A stretch of DNA of 64,000 nucleotides from Portunus trituberculatus (lineage: Eukaryota; Arthropoda; Malacostraca; Decapoda; Portunidae), in assembly GCF_017591435.1 (NCBI RefSeq), contig NC_059289.1, positions 17,333,926 to 17,397,925 on the forward strand, given 5' to 3'. The notes under the pieces were generated by a model. The model searched no databases. It was not told the origin of the DNA and was given only the letters and a program-made list of their open reading frames with translations. The first letter of the stretch is position 1. Each line of letters starts with the position of its first letter. Positions 12,039-23,246 of the stretch are shown piece after piece. The translations under genes were made by a program, and so were the position numbers.

Positions 12039-12085
<47 letters not shown>
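12039..12085. repeat. (GA)n microsatellite
   Basis: Pure GA dinucleotide followed by purine-rich, partly duplicated DNA to 12300. Confidence 0.95.
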
Positions 12086-12089
<4 letters not shown>

Positions 12090-12300
12090 AATTAAAACAG
12101 GATAGAAAAGAAATAAATAATAAATGGAGGAAACGGAAATAAAATATGATATATAGGAATAACAAAGAAACAACACAAGAGATTGAAAGAAAATGGATAA
12201 CGAATAGTGGAATAGGAGGAAATGGGAATGAAAATATAATGAATAAGGAAATAGGGAGAAATGATAATATAAAAGAGGATAGAAAAGAAATGGATAACGG

Positions 12301-13577
12301 ATGGCACCACTGCCATCTCATCTGTCTCTAAAGCTGAACTCTTCTCAAACCTTTGCTAACAACTCTACCTTGGATGATTCTGGACTTGTCCCTCCCTCTC
12401 CTCTTCCCTCTGATTATTTCATGCCTTCAGTTAACATTCTTCGTAAAGATGTTTTCCATGCCCTCGGTGGCCTAAACCCTCGGAAGGCTTATGGACCTGA
12501 TGGGGTCACTCCTATTGTTCTCAAAAACTATGCTTCCGTGCTTGCACCATGGTCAATCTCTTTCAACTATGTCTATCAACTTTTATCTCTTGCTTGTCTA
12601 AAGTTTTGAATGTATCCTCAATAGAAAGATTTTTAAACATCTGTCACTTCACCATCTTCTATCTGATTGCCAATATGGTCTCCGTCAAGGTCACGCAGGA
12701 ACGCCACAGAACGCCTAAATTCTGATCTTTCTAAAATATCTGATTGGAGCAGGGAAAACTTAGAAGTTTTCAATGCCTCAAACTCAATTCTTCCATCTAT
12801 CAACTTGACACAACCTTCCAGACAACTATCCCCTCTTCTTCAATGACATTCAACTGTCCCCACTCTTCTACACTGAATATCGTCGGTCTGTCCTTTACTC
12901 ATAATCTTAACTGAAAACTTTACACCTCATCTCTTGCTAAACCAGCTTCTGTAAAGTTAGGTGTTCTGAGGCGTCTCCGCCAGTTTTTCTCGCTTCTCCA
13001 ACCGCAAACTCTGTACAAGGGTCTTATCCGCCCTTCTACTGAGTACTCTCCGCATGTTTGGGGAGTTCAACTCACTTAGCTTTATCAGATAGGATTGAAT
13101 CAAAAGCTTTTCGTCTCATCAATTCCCCTCCTCTAACTGACTGTCTTCATTCTCTTTCTTATCGCCGGAATGTTGCATCTCGTTATCTTTTATCGCTATT
13201 TTCACGCTAACTTCTCTTCTGATCTTGATAACTTGCATGCTTCCCCTCCTCCTGCGGCCTCGCTGCACAAGGCCTTCTTCTTCCTCTCACCCCTATTCTG
13301 TCCAACTCTTTAACGAATTAGTTAACCAGTACTCACAGTCTTTCATACCTTTCTCTGGTAAACTCTGGAACTCCCTGTTTGTGGCTGTATTTCCAACTTC
13401 CTATGATTTGACTTCATTCAAGAGGGAGGTTTCAAGATATTTGTCCCTATCCTTAATTAGCTCATTCTATCGCTTCTGTAAGGAGACTGGCAACTAAGTG
13501 GGCTTTTTTTTTTTTTTTTTTTTTTGTATTTTTGTTGCCCTTGGCCAGTCCTCCTCTCTTTCATAAAAAAAAAAAAA
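12301..13577 (+). mobile_element. Decayed Jockey-like LINE, 3' half
   Basis: Encodes the start of a reverse-transcriptase domain (ALGGLNPRKAYGPDGVTPIV), then, after a deletion and several frameshifts, LNRKIFKHLS, a C-terminal FNELVNQYSQSFIPFSGKLW block and SFKREVSRYLS. The RT core including the catalytic YADD is gone. The unit ends with a T-run, a short 3' UTR and an A-run at 13565-13578. It is clearly inactive. Confidence 0.8.
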
Positions 13578-13579
13578 AC

Positions 13580-14372
13580 TAATCTGTATGAAATAAAATA
13601 TTGCCAAATTATTAATCCTAATGTTTTTGTTTGCTGTTACAATATTAAGAAAAATATAAAGGGCTCTTCTGAATATTCAACAAAACTGCAGTTACATAAT
13701 CATAACATTAACACAATATTTACTGGCCATGTTTGAAAACCCGTATCAGCAATGGTAAGTAACATGTATAGCTGGTAAGGAGGTCATCCATTCTGGGGTC
13801 CCTATGCAAGGAAACACATTCTGGTGTGTAGTCCAGGTTTAGAGTGGTCTATGTTTATAAACACATATATATCTTTATTGAACTGAATCATACATATACC
13901 ATTACTTAACATCTATCCTTCATTTTACATGCACTTTCTATATTCACTCACTCACAAACACTTGGGAAAAGATCAAAGCACGAATTAAAACAACACATTA
14001 TTGTATCGTACTTTTTTCTTCTTTTCTTTGTTTCTCTTAATAAAACAATATTCTTACACACTCATTCACAAACTAACTCGTCAAAGAAAGTGAAACATGA
14101 ACCAAACCTTCAACTCAATACTTACAATCAAATAACTCTAACCTAACCCAACCTAACAACACATCACAGCACACCTATATTCACACTGCAGGTCAAATCA
14201 CACAAACAGTAGCTGGGATGGTGTCTCGTCACTGGTAATGGTAAGACATGGAAGGAAGGAGCACAGGGCTGATAGAGAGAGCAGTGTTGGGCAGCTGTTT
14301 GTGTTACCCCGTGGTAACACAAACAGAAGGATTAGCTTTCATCTGTAAGCTGTGTGTAGGCTGAAGTGGCAG
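13580..14372. other. No gene recognised
   Basis: AT-rich non-coding DNA with a short CCTAACCCAACCTAAC stretch near 14145. Confidence 0.6.
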
Positions 14373-14760
14373 CGGTGGTAATGTAGGAAGAAGAAGGACG
14401 AGTAAATAATAGGAAAGGCAAGACTTAGGAGGAAGAGAAAGAGAAAAAAAAAATAGAAAACTAAGTGAAATAAGAGATTATAGGGTTTATAAGATTAGGA
14501 TAAAAGATAGATGAGGAGGAAGCAAGAATAAACAGATGGAAAGGCTAGACGGAGGAAGAAGTGAGGGAAATGTAAGAAAAAGAGAGACATAGATATGTAG
14601 AAAACGAAACGAAGGAAGAGAGAATATCAGTATAGATGAGAAAGAAGCAAGAATAAATAGATGAAAGGCAAGACGAAGGAAGGAAAGAGAGGAAGTGTAA
14701 GGAAGAGAAAGAAAAAGATAAAAAATAAAACGAAGGAAGAGAATATAAGGTTAAGATGAA
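14373..14760. repeat. Degenerate tandem repeat, about 125-bp unit, about three copies
   Basis: Purine-rich units beginning near 14373, 14502 and 14630 share AGCAAGAATAAA, GGCAAGAC and ACGAAGGAAGAGA. The units are diverged. Confidence 0.6.
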
Positions 14761-15270
14761 TGGATGACAAAGATGGAAGAGAATAGATGATGATGGATTA
14801 ACGAAAAGAAAAGAGACTTACAAATGGAAAGGAGAGGTAGTGAACGTGAAGAATAGATGAAGGGGAAGATAGGACTTACATTAAAGGAAAGGAGGGAGGG
14901 AGGCAGAGCGAAAAAGAAAGGAGAACAGGTCCCTACTACTACCACCACCACAGCACCCCACCACATAACGTACCCGCCGCCGCCTCCGTCACCGCCGCCG
15001 TGACACATTTTTTTTCCTGTGAAGTCAGTGCCTCCGCGCCCCGGCCTTGCTGCCATTATCGTCAGGGATCTGCCGGCCTGTCATTCGTGAGCACCATCAC
15101 CTTCTCCTCCTCGTGTTCGACCTTCTGCCTCCTTCTCTTTTCTCTCCGTCTTCAGTTCCTTTCCTCCTCCTCCTCCGTATACTTTCTCCACTATATTACT
15201 AGCTTATACGTGCCTCTTTGTCTCTGCCTCCCCTCACTTGCCGTCCCCTCTACAGGTTTTGTTTTCTTTT

Positions 15271-15590
15271 TATGTTATGGCCTATGGCGCTTGTATGTGC
15301 ACTTGAAGAGTACGTATAGGAAGCGCTTTTCAGCTTTCACCCATTAAGGGCGCAGGCAATTTTATATATAGTGGTACCGATTTTAGGGCCAATATCACCA
15401 TCCAAGCGCATCTTTGGTGTAATCACCTAGAAGCTGCTGGGTATCATGGTGACATGTAGTTAACTTTAAACCACTCGACAAAAGGCAAAGTGTTCTTCAA
15501 GGCTGTACGTGGTGGGACTGGAACCTACGTGTGAACGTCTGCCCGATCCCACGCTCACCACCTTATCCACTACGCGTCTACGCCACCGCC
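15271..15590 (-). mobile_element. tRNA-derived SINE (family 1), full-length copy, reverse
   Basis: The reverse complement runs from a tRNA-like head (GTAGTGGATAAGGTGG at the high end) through the shared body (plus-strand GTATCATGGTGACATGTAG) to the 3' end at about 15271. The B box is degraded (GGTTCCAGTCC). Confidence 0.8.
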
Positions 15591-15833
15591 TCCTCATCTT
15601 TACCTGCCTATGTATATACCTATCTACTTTCCCACGATAAGGTTTCTTTGCATACTTTTTACGTGAATTTTTTTTCTACTTTTTTTTCTTCTTTGATTTA
15701 TAAATTTGCTTTTGTATGTAAAAAATGGGAAAAATAGAAACCAGAAAACTAAGTGAATTACCTAAAAATACAAAAATACACTAAAATAAAGACAAAAAGT
15801 AGAAAAAAAGAAAAAGGAAAGATACAAGACTTA

Positions 15834-16524
15834 AGGCAGGTTCACACGTGACAGTTTGCGACATTTATTTATTATTATTATTTTTTTTTTTTACGTACGT
15901 AGTTTCCAACTACGTACGGAAAATGTCACTCGTAGCGCCTGAAAAGTATCGACTTGTTGGCGCCTTGGCGGGAAGTGAATGTAAACAAACAAGATGTCTT
16001 CCTCCAATGACAATGCTGAAGTTGTGGTTGCTTGTGGATACGTCTTGCTTGTGGTTAAGTAGAAGGAAAGAAAGGAGTTTCTACCACACTCTAAATTACC
16101 CTACATTTCTCATAAGAAAATTATTAATCTTAAGAAGACTATGCACAATTGCGATCAAATTAAATCCTGACAAGTCTTCAATCCTCACAACACCCTACAT
16201 TGAGGGAAACAGTTCATGTAGTGGTAGCTTTTTCGTCGAACGACGATTTGCGCTAGCCTTTTTTTACTGTATAATTCATTTCTGGGGTCCCAGATGTGTT
16301 CTTTTTCCCTCACTAACTCCAACATCTCTATATCTGGAGACCACATTCTCAAAAGCTTATACTCCGTGACATCACTACGTAAATAAAGTCGCAAATCGAA
16401 TAATAAGACCAAACATGTTGGTCTTGTTTTGCGACTGCTTTCTCCAGTCGCTAGGCCCCGATTCTGAGTAGGAAACTCTACGTACGTAAAATTTCAGTCG
16501 CAAATTAGTACTTGTGAATCGCCT
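15834..16524 (+). mobile_element. PIF/Harbinger-like element, non-functional
   Basis: A 691-bp unit starting AGGCAGGTTCACAC and ending in the inverted GTGAATCGCCT, with further TIR similarity (TTTGCGAC). Flanks are TTA (15831-15833) and TGA (16525-16527), close to the 3-bp target duplication of this superfamily. An internal frame contains RRKERSFYHTL, which faintly resembles the start of Harbinger transposases; that is weak. It is interrupted by stops. Confidence 0.6.
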
Positions 16525-16925
16525 TGACGAATTGAAAGACAGGAAATCCTCAACAAAAACGGGAAAAGTGACTGAATTAAAACACGAATTACCGACTAAA
16601 AGAAATATATAAAGCTGGAAAACAACAGAAAAAGTAAAAACAGGAGACAAATTGTCAAACAAATTAAATAACGAAGAAAAAAACTTGTGAAGGGAAATAA
16701 AAGGGAAAACAAAGAAGTGACTGATTAAATTAATAAAAATACTAAAATATCTGAAGAAAAGTAGAAAATAGAAAAAAAAACGATTAATAAAGGTGACGCC
16801 ATGAAAAAAAAATGAAAGGAAAAAGTATAGCGAAAAACAAAGAAATTATAGTATTCATGAAGACACGAAGATACCTGGAAAATTGAAGGAAATAATGAAG
16901 CTGATAGAGATATAAGCAGCCTTAC

Positions 16926-16998
16926 CCGAGCGTATGGCGAGAGCGACGAGCAGTAGGGGCAGCATGCGTATAGGCGACACCATAGGAGGGGTGCCCAT
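16926..16998 (-). CDS. Probable first coding exon with signal peptide (host gene)
   Basis: On the minus strand an ATG at 16998 opens a frame whose first 24 codons include MLPLLLVALAIRS, a good signal-peptide core. It ends at a consensus donor GG|GTAAGG (16926/16925), phase 1. The DNA upstream (17000-17070) is GC-rich and promoter-like. Downstream exons should lie below 16925, but I could not identify any; they may be outside the window, with 13.6-16.9 kb as intron. Alternative: chance occurrence near GC-rich DNA. The product is unknown, presumably secreted or membrane-inserted. Confidence 0.4.
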
Positions 16999-17155
16999 GG
17001 TGGCGGTGGTGGTCGCGGTGGTGATGGGTGGTGACGGCAGCGGTGGTGATTACAGCACCATACACCGGTAACACACACTAAGGGGGGATAGGGTTATTAA
17101 CACTGCAAATCACTCGGTGATTAAGGAAAAAAAAAAAACGCACGATTTGTTTACT

Positions 17156-17159
<4 letters not shown>

Positions 17160-17229
<70 letters not shown>
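17160..17229. repeat. (AT)n microsatellite
   Basis: About 70 bp of AT dinucleotide. Confidence 0.95.
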
Positions 17230-17234
<5 letters not shown>

Positions 17235-17281
17235 AAAGAGAAGTAGGTTTGCCTATTAATAATAATTCACGTAGTCTATAT

Positions 17282-17731
17282 CAGCGTTTCTCAACCTTAG
17301 TATACCCTTGCGTAACCCTTAAAATAAATTACATGTCTCAAGGAACCCCTGCGCAAAAATATCCCAGAATTCTGTAAAAAGAAATTTACTGAATATTATG
17401 GGCGAATGAGGGAGTGTACCTGTACGTCAGGAACCACAGAGACGACTAATGTAGACTGTGCATGCATCTTGTACTGAACGAGTCGCTTTATACATGAATC
17501 AGTCACGTACAGATATCACTAAATATATTCCCAATGATTATATTTTTTTATGACATAATAGGTTAGATATGATAATATCTATATTATAATATTACAATAA
17601 CCAATAATATATTGTGCGTGTTTAGTTATATTACGTATATGAAATTAAATAAAAAGTCAAAACGTGCATTAGCTTGTCTCACTTGTTCTTGCGGAACCTA
17701 AGGGTTCCTCGGAACCCCGGTTGAGAAACTG
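17282..17731. mobile_element. hAT-type non-autonomous element (CAGCGTTTCTCAACC ends)
   Basis: A 450-bp unit with ends CAGCGTTTCTCAACC and GGTTGAGAAACTG, flanked by a perfect 8-bp duplication GTCTATAT (17274-17281 and 17732-17739). Ends of this kind are characteristic of hAT MITEs in animals. No coding capacity. Confidence 0.9.
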
Positions 17732-17739
17732 GTCTATAT

Positions 17740-18950
17740 GAATCACTACAATCATGCTTCACGTTCTACATCATAAAACAAGGATATTGACACCATGACA
17801 ATTCAATGTAACACAAATCACTCAATACCCACAGAGAACGAAAGCTTCAACCCTTGGCTTCACTGGCACAGTGAGTGGCAAACGCCAGACTGAGGGCCGT
17901 ATGTTCGTCTCTCAACATCATCCTTAAATAATAAATACTTGGATTTCCCAAGGTAGCTCAAGACCTCCCTTAAAGCTTTCCCTTGAGGTATAATAGACAT
18001 TATATCATAATTTACCTATGACGAAATGGTAATCTGTTCCCATTGTGATAAAATATGTGATTTTCAGATGTCTTTGATCTGAATATGAGGGGGAAACACA
18101 CAGATGCTAAAACGTTTACAAGACTTTGGTGCTCGAGTGAGAGGAACTGAATTCGCGTTGTGATGTTTTCCTGCGTGGTGTCACGATTACCTTTAACTAA
18201 AATATGTTTAATGAAATGAAATGTTTAAATGTAAAATTATGTATTCAAGATAAATAAGTATTGCTTTTATTTGTATGTGGAAGTAGTAGAATTCAGAAAT
18301 GTTCCTTTGGTAAGGCTAAACGCATTGTTTAGGTGGAGATGTGTCACCAGCGCCCATGTTCCAACGCTTTCAGCTGAGCCCAGGGAGAAGAGGAGCGAAT
18401 AGATCACCAAGTCAACTGTTATCACATCTGTATTTCGTACATAAGTTAAGTACATCGATAAATACCATTACGAATCATCACCTGTACTAGGCAGCGAGGC
18501 TGATATAGGGCAGTTACTCAGATATCGTGTGTATAAGGACATGCTGATGCTTAGGTGCTACACACGGGGGAGCTTCTGGCCACGAAAACCATGAGTAATA
18601 TATCATGAATGTAGCCTAGTATGGATGATTACAGCTTGACACGTTTACATACATGATGTAAAAAAGTCAGTCTTAGGCGGCTGTTGTGCTTGTTGGTGCG
18701 TAATGTGCAGGCAGAAGGCCGTGTGTCTAAAGGCAGTATTTGATTCAGGAATGTAGAATCTTGTAGTTGAGTTATTTCAAAGATTATTGAATGATCAGGC
18801 TGCCTTGTTGAGAATAACACAGTCTGACGAAGGTACGTGGCTTGTGCTTAAAGTAAGCACGCTATTTGCACTTTCTCTTCTTGTGGGTTGTGGCATATTC
18901 ACTTTATTTTTTTCCTCATTTGGTCACACAAGTATTTTTCATTGCACGGT
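17740..18950. other. No gene recognised
   Basis: Non-coding; only short unsupported frames. Confidence 0.55.
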
Positions 18951-18958
18951 GTTGCAAG

Positions 18959-19400
18959 CAGAGATGTACCAATGCATCGGAATCGGCGGTATTGGTCCAT
19001 TTTTTGGTATTGTTATCGGTATGGGCTTATTTTATGCCGATACTTCTGATACCTAAAAGGAATTTACTACTTAGTAATATATTCGATATAAGATATTGAT
19101 GATACCAAATTAATATAATACGGCGTATTAAGTTTCCGTGGTGATTACCGTATGTCATAGAATACTGCTTCTGTGGTAATAAGCCACAACCTCTAAATTG
19201 GACGTGTATGAAACGCATATAGGCTGAACTCCGGCATCCTGTCACACGGTCGGTCATGAGTCACCACGCATTCTCACTGTCTCTCAGTCAGACGCTGCTC
19301 CTCCACCCACACAAAGTTCACACAGGTGAAAAGCTTATGTTTTTTAACTATAATCTAAGAATGTCAAACTTCAGATATTGAGAATCCAACAAAATTATTT

Positions 19401-19483
<83 letters not shown>

Positions 19484-20317
19484 GCATTTTGCATTATTGT
19501 AAATAACAGCATATTCTTATTTGATTTATAATTAACAGTGCTAGTGGTAGCCTTTTCCAAGATATCATACTGGAATAGGTAGAAGCTCGAATTATATTTG
19601 TGTATTAATTTTAATGCAAGTTTAATTTTTCAGTTACTTGTGTTAACCTAAGGATGTAAAAATTCCATAATTAAGAAAGTAATGATTCTGTTTTGTAATC
19701 ATGTGCATTGTGTATAATATGTTGCATATTAATTATTTAAGATCATAGCAATACACTAGAAATTTAGAATAAACTAAACTTTTTTCTATTTAATTGAAAA
19801 GATTAGGTGAAAGCTCATTTTTCTGAATTGGTCTACTAATGTGTAATGAATTAATATCAAAGGATGTCAGATTTAATTAAAGAGAAACATACACAACAAA
19901 ATGAGTTTCTTTTGCTAATATTTTGTGTCTGTTTTACAATTTTAATAATTTTATAAATTTTTTTGATCGCCAAAATATTGTCAATAAAATTAATAATGAA
20001 AATGCACAAGACCAAATGGTCGCTAAAGGAGTAACAAGTAAGAATTTAAAATAACTGACAAGAATCAGAAGACTGAGGAAATATTCATTCCAATTACTGA
20101 GTAATTTACCTTTGCAAATGGCATCAAAATGTTCTCAGAAGGACTGACAGCATCCCCCAAAACAAAGCCTCCCATCTGATAATGCTCGCTGTCCACCAAC
20201 TCATCCTGGTGTCCAGTGCAGTAATCACTATAAGTAGTAGTATCGGTATCGGTCCAATTAGGTGGTATTGTTATCGGTATCGGAATTGGCCAAAATTTTG
20301 GTATCGGTACATCTCTA
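18959..20317. mobile_element. hAT-type non-autonomous element, 1.36 kb
   Basis: Starts CAGAGATGTACC and ends GGTACATCTCTA, with ATCGGTAT-type subterminal repeats at both ends. Flanking 8-mers GTTGCAAG (18951-18958) and GTTGGAAG (20318-20325) match at 7 of 8 positions. The interior is AT-rich, with a (TA)n at about 19404-19478 and no transposase frame. Confidence 0.8.
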
Positions 20318-20428
20318 GTTGGAAGTGTTCTGTACAGCCACACACCTCCGGGGGGATGCACTTGTTCTCTTTGACATAGAAAAAGAAATAGTTATTTATG
20401 CCCTTAAGTTATATACTCAGTAGAGGGA

Positions 20429-20529
<101 letters not shown>

Positions 20530-20766
20530 ATCATGAATGATTTAACAGCTATATATACTACCAAAGCTTTTGTTTAGTAGATACAGGTTAGCTTAGGATA
20601 AACTAACCTAACCTAACCGGTTCTTGACACAGAGATGTTGGGTTCACTAATTAACTGTATCTGAAATGATACTGGCTACATCACCACATAAAGATATTAG
20701 AAGATAGGTTTCATAGTTACATGAATCTGTCCTTTGCATTTTTTGTACATATTTTTGCTTTTACAG

Positions 20767-20879
20767 ACCTCACCATGGATGAATTTACTGATATCCATGA
20801 CCTGGAGGAATTAGAGGCTGTGGAAGAGCTGTGGCCTCACAGATGGCTACTGCAAGAAATCTCTTCCCTTCGACATTGA
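20767..20879 (+). pseudogene. Possible coding exon or fragment, acidic N terminus
   Basis: An acceptor-like tttacag at 20760-20766 precedes an ATG at 20775. The frame reads MDEFTDIHDLEELEAVEELW and stops at 20879. A different frame then stays open with KKSLPFDIDEPENV to about 20985, so a single frameshift would extend the product. I do not recognise the family. It may be a gene fragment or a transposon ORF start. Confidence 0.25.
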
Positions 20880-20980
20880 TGAGCCAGAAAATGTTCAACA
20901 CCATCATGATAATGCCCCACCAGTACCAGTTTCAGGTTTTAATGTAGCCCATGTCATTGAGAATCATTTCTCATTTCTGA

Positions 20981-21003
20981 TGTGTGTGTGTGTGTGTGTG
21001 TGT
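20981..21003. repeat. (GT)n at LINE 3' end
   Basis: Short GT tract directly at the 3' tail of the following LINE fragment. Confidence 0.9.
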
Positions 21004-21600
21004 ATTTACCTAGTTGTATTTACCTAGTTGTAGTTTTACAGGGCCTGGGCTTTATGCTCGTGTGGTCCCGTCTCCATATCTACACTTATCCAATTTTTCT
21101 TTAAAACTATGTACACTCTTTGCTGATACCACTTCCTCACTCAAACTGTTCCAAGTCTCAACACATTTTTGCGGGAAACTAAATTTTTTAACATCTCTCA
21201 GACATCGTCCCTTCCTTAGTTTCTTACTATGTGATCTTGTGCTTCTAAAGTCATATTCTTCTCTCAGGATCAGTTTCTCATTATCCACTTCATCCATTCC
21301 GTTAATCAATTTATAAACTTGTATCAGATCCCCTCTCTCTCTTCTCTGCTCCAAGGTTGGTAGATCCATTGCCTTTAGTCTCTCCTCATATGCCATCCCT
21401 TTAAACTCTGGAATCATTTTTGTAGCCATTTTTTGTAGTCTCTCTAATTTTCTTATGTGTTTCTTTTTATGGGGAGTCCACACAACTCCTGCATATTCCA
21501 ATCTAGGTCTTATTTTAGTACTTATCAATTTCTTCATCATTTCCTTGTCCATATAGTGAAATGCTACTCCAATATTCCTTAGCAAATTATACATCTCTCT
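21004..21600 (-). mobile_element. CR1-like LINE family A, 3' fragment
   Basis: The minus strand has one open frame of 180 codons (21052-21594) covering the whole C-terminal region of the family ORF2: LRNIGVAFHYMDKE, RPRLEYAGVVWTPHKKK, RLQKMATKMIPEFKG, LPTLEQRRERGDLIQVYK, a WNSL block and a natural stop. The 3' tail at low coordinates shows two ACTAGGTAAATACA-type repeats. This is the best preserved 3' end of the family in the window. The 5' break is an inverted duplication (21573-21632). Confidence 0.9.
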
Positions 21601-21708
21601 GAAAAGAGAGACGTATAATTTGCTAAGGAATAGTGTGTGTGTGTGTGTGTGTGTGTTCAGTTAGTTAGGAATAGTGTGTGTGTGTGTGTGTGTGTGTCTT
21701 CAGTTAGT

Positions 21709-21795
21709 TGTATTTACCTAGTTGTAGTTTTACAGGGCTTGTGCATTATGCTCGTTTGGCCCTGTCTCCATATCTACATTTGTCCAACTTTTCTT
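21709..21795 (-). mobile_element. LINE family A, tail only
   Basis: About 87 bp of the family 3' end (plus-strand TACCTAGTTGTAGTTTTACA onward), severely 5'-truncated and flanked by (GT)n tracts. Confidence 0.8.
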
Positions 21796-21797
21796 TC

Positions 21798-22101
21798 AGT
21801 GTGTGTGTGTGTGTTTCACTGTTTGATCTGCTGCAGTCTCTGACGAGACAGCCAGACGTTACCCTATGGAACGAGCTCAGAGCTCATTATTTCCGATCTT
21901 CAGATAGGCCTGAGACCAGGCACACACCACACACCGGGACAACAAGGTCACAACTCCTCGATTTACATCCCGTACCTACTCACTGCTAGGTGAACAGGGG
22001 CTACACGTGAAAGGAGACACACCCAAATATCTCCACCCGGCCGGGGAATCGAACCCCGGTCCTCTGGCTTGTGAAGCCAGAGCTCTAACCACTGAGCTAC
22101 C

Positions 22102-22106
<5 letters not shown>
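21798..22106 (-). mobile_element. tRNA-headed SINE (family 2), copy b
   Basis: Shares its body with 5640-5950 but has a different head (22034-22106). Its 3' end runs into (AC)n, read as (GT)n on the plus strand. Confidence 0.8.
22034..22106 (-). ncRNA. tRNA-like SINE head, Val(CAC)-type cloverleaf
   Basis: The minus strand folds into D, anticodon and T arms: D stem GCTC/GAGC, anticodon stem CTGGC/GCCAG with loop TTCACAA, T stem CGGGG/CCCCG with loop TTCGATT. The acceptor pairs CACCTGG with CCGGGTG only if one extra base is allowed at the T-stem junction. It is part of a SINE rather than a free tRNA gene, because the repeat body follows directly and no terminator is present. Confidence 0.6.
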
Positions 22107-22171
<65 letters not shown>

Positions 22172-22212
22172 TTATTTACCTAGTTGTAGTTTTACAGGTC
22201 CTGGGCTTTATG

Positions 22213-22268
<56 letters not shown>
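22104..22268. repeat. (GT)n tracts flanking a 48-bp LINE A tail
   Basis: Two GT arrays (about 22104-22168 and 22217-22268) with only the family A tail (22169-22216) between them. Confidence 0.9.
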
Positions 22269-22269
<1 letters not shown>

Positions 22270-22385
22270 ACACTTATTTGTTATTTTATTGGTACATAAT
22301 GACAAATAAAAATAGTATGTCTAGATATGCATTTTTCTCTTATATTCTGTATTGGTATATTTGTGGCTGTTCTCGTTGCTGATTG

Positions 22386-22389
<4 letters not shown>

Positions 22390-22425
<36 letters not shown>

Positions 22426-22470
22426 AAGGCGAACATCATAGGTAAATTCCTAAAACAATGTATATGTATG

Positions 22471-22507
<37 letters not shown>
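22390..22507. repeat. (AC)n and poly(T)
   Basis: AC dinucleotide at about 22390-22422 and about 30 T residues at 22477-22507. The rest of 22270-22950 has no recognised gene. Confidence 0.9.
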
Positions 22508-22510
<3 letters not shown>

Positions 22511-22959
22511 CATGTAGGTTCATCATGTGTGTGTCTCTGTTCATTGCCAATAAATTATCTTTTTGTATATTTGTTTCAAATAAAATATATCCTCTACATG
22601 TGAAAAATATAGAACTGTCCCAGAAGGCAAAAGAAGTAATCCAAGAAAAAAAGATAAATACATATATATGTGTGCATATGTACAATATCTATATCAAAAC
22701 ATGATCCATACATGAGTAGTATTACATTTTTTTGTTTTCATGTTGGTAAAATATAGATCACAGAATAAAGTGTGGCTGATGAATTGTTTGATCAGTGCAT
22801 CACTAAACAAATAAATGAGGTGAAATGAGGAAGAGAATGGGTGTTGACTATTAGTAAGATAGTTATGAGAAGAATACTATTACATTTTGTGTTTTCATGA
22901 TGTTTAAATCTAGATCACATCATATTCTTAGCTGGGGGGAAACCTATTTCTGCATAATG

Positions 22960-23070
22960 CTGGCGTTATTTCCTCCCAGGCCTTCTTGTTGTTCCGTATA
23001 CTGGGAGCCTGTCGTTTAGACACAATGACAGGTCTCCCTTCAATGAGAGAGAGGAGAGTCACTCTCATTT
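22960..23070 (-). pseudogene. Possible MADF-like fragment
   Basis: The minus strand reads LLSLIEGRPVI and, further on, RNNKKAWEEITPAL before a stop, which resembles the start and middle of MADF DNA-binding domains (LIELV...KKAWEEIA). An acceptor-like run ending tttag lies just upstream. It is adjacent to the LINE insertion at 23176. Weak and short; may be coincidence. Confidence 0.25.
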
Positions 23071-23246
23071 TCAGCTAAAAAAAACACTAGCTAATAGGGA
23101 ATCTTTTATCTCCTCATGGCTCAAATTCCGCGGGAGCGAGAACTTGAGCTTGAGTTGGGAGTTACCCAGCACTTGTTGTTGTTGTTGTTTTTGGGCTTCG
23201 ACGATCCCATAGATCCTATGAGCCCTGGTGGAGACCTGTGAGGTGA

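Noticed and set aside
16185..16412. Minus-strand ORF in the Harbinger relic as transposase
   Set aside because: No catalytic motifs; lies within non-coding parts of the element.
22034..22106. Genuine tRNA-Val gene
   Set aside because: The cloverleaf is imperfect at the acceptor/T-stem junction, no pol III terminator follows, and the SINE body continues directly.
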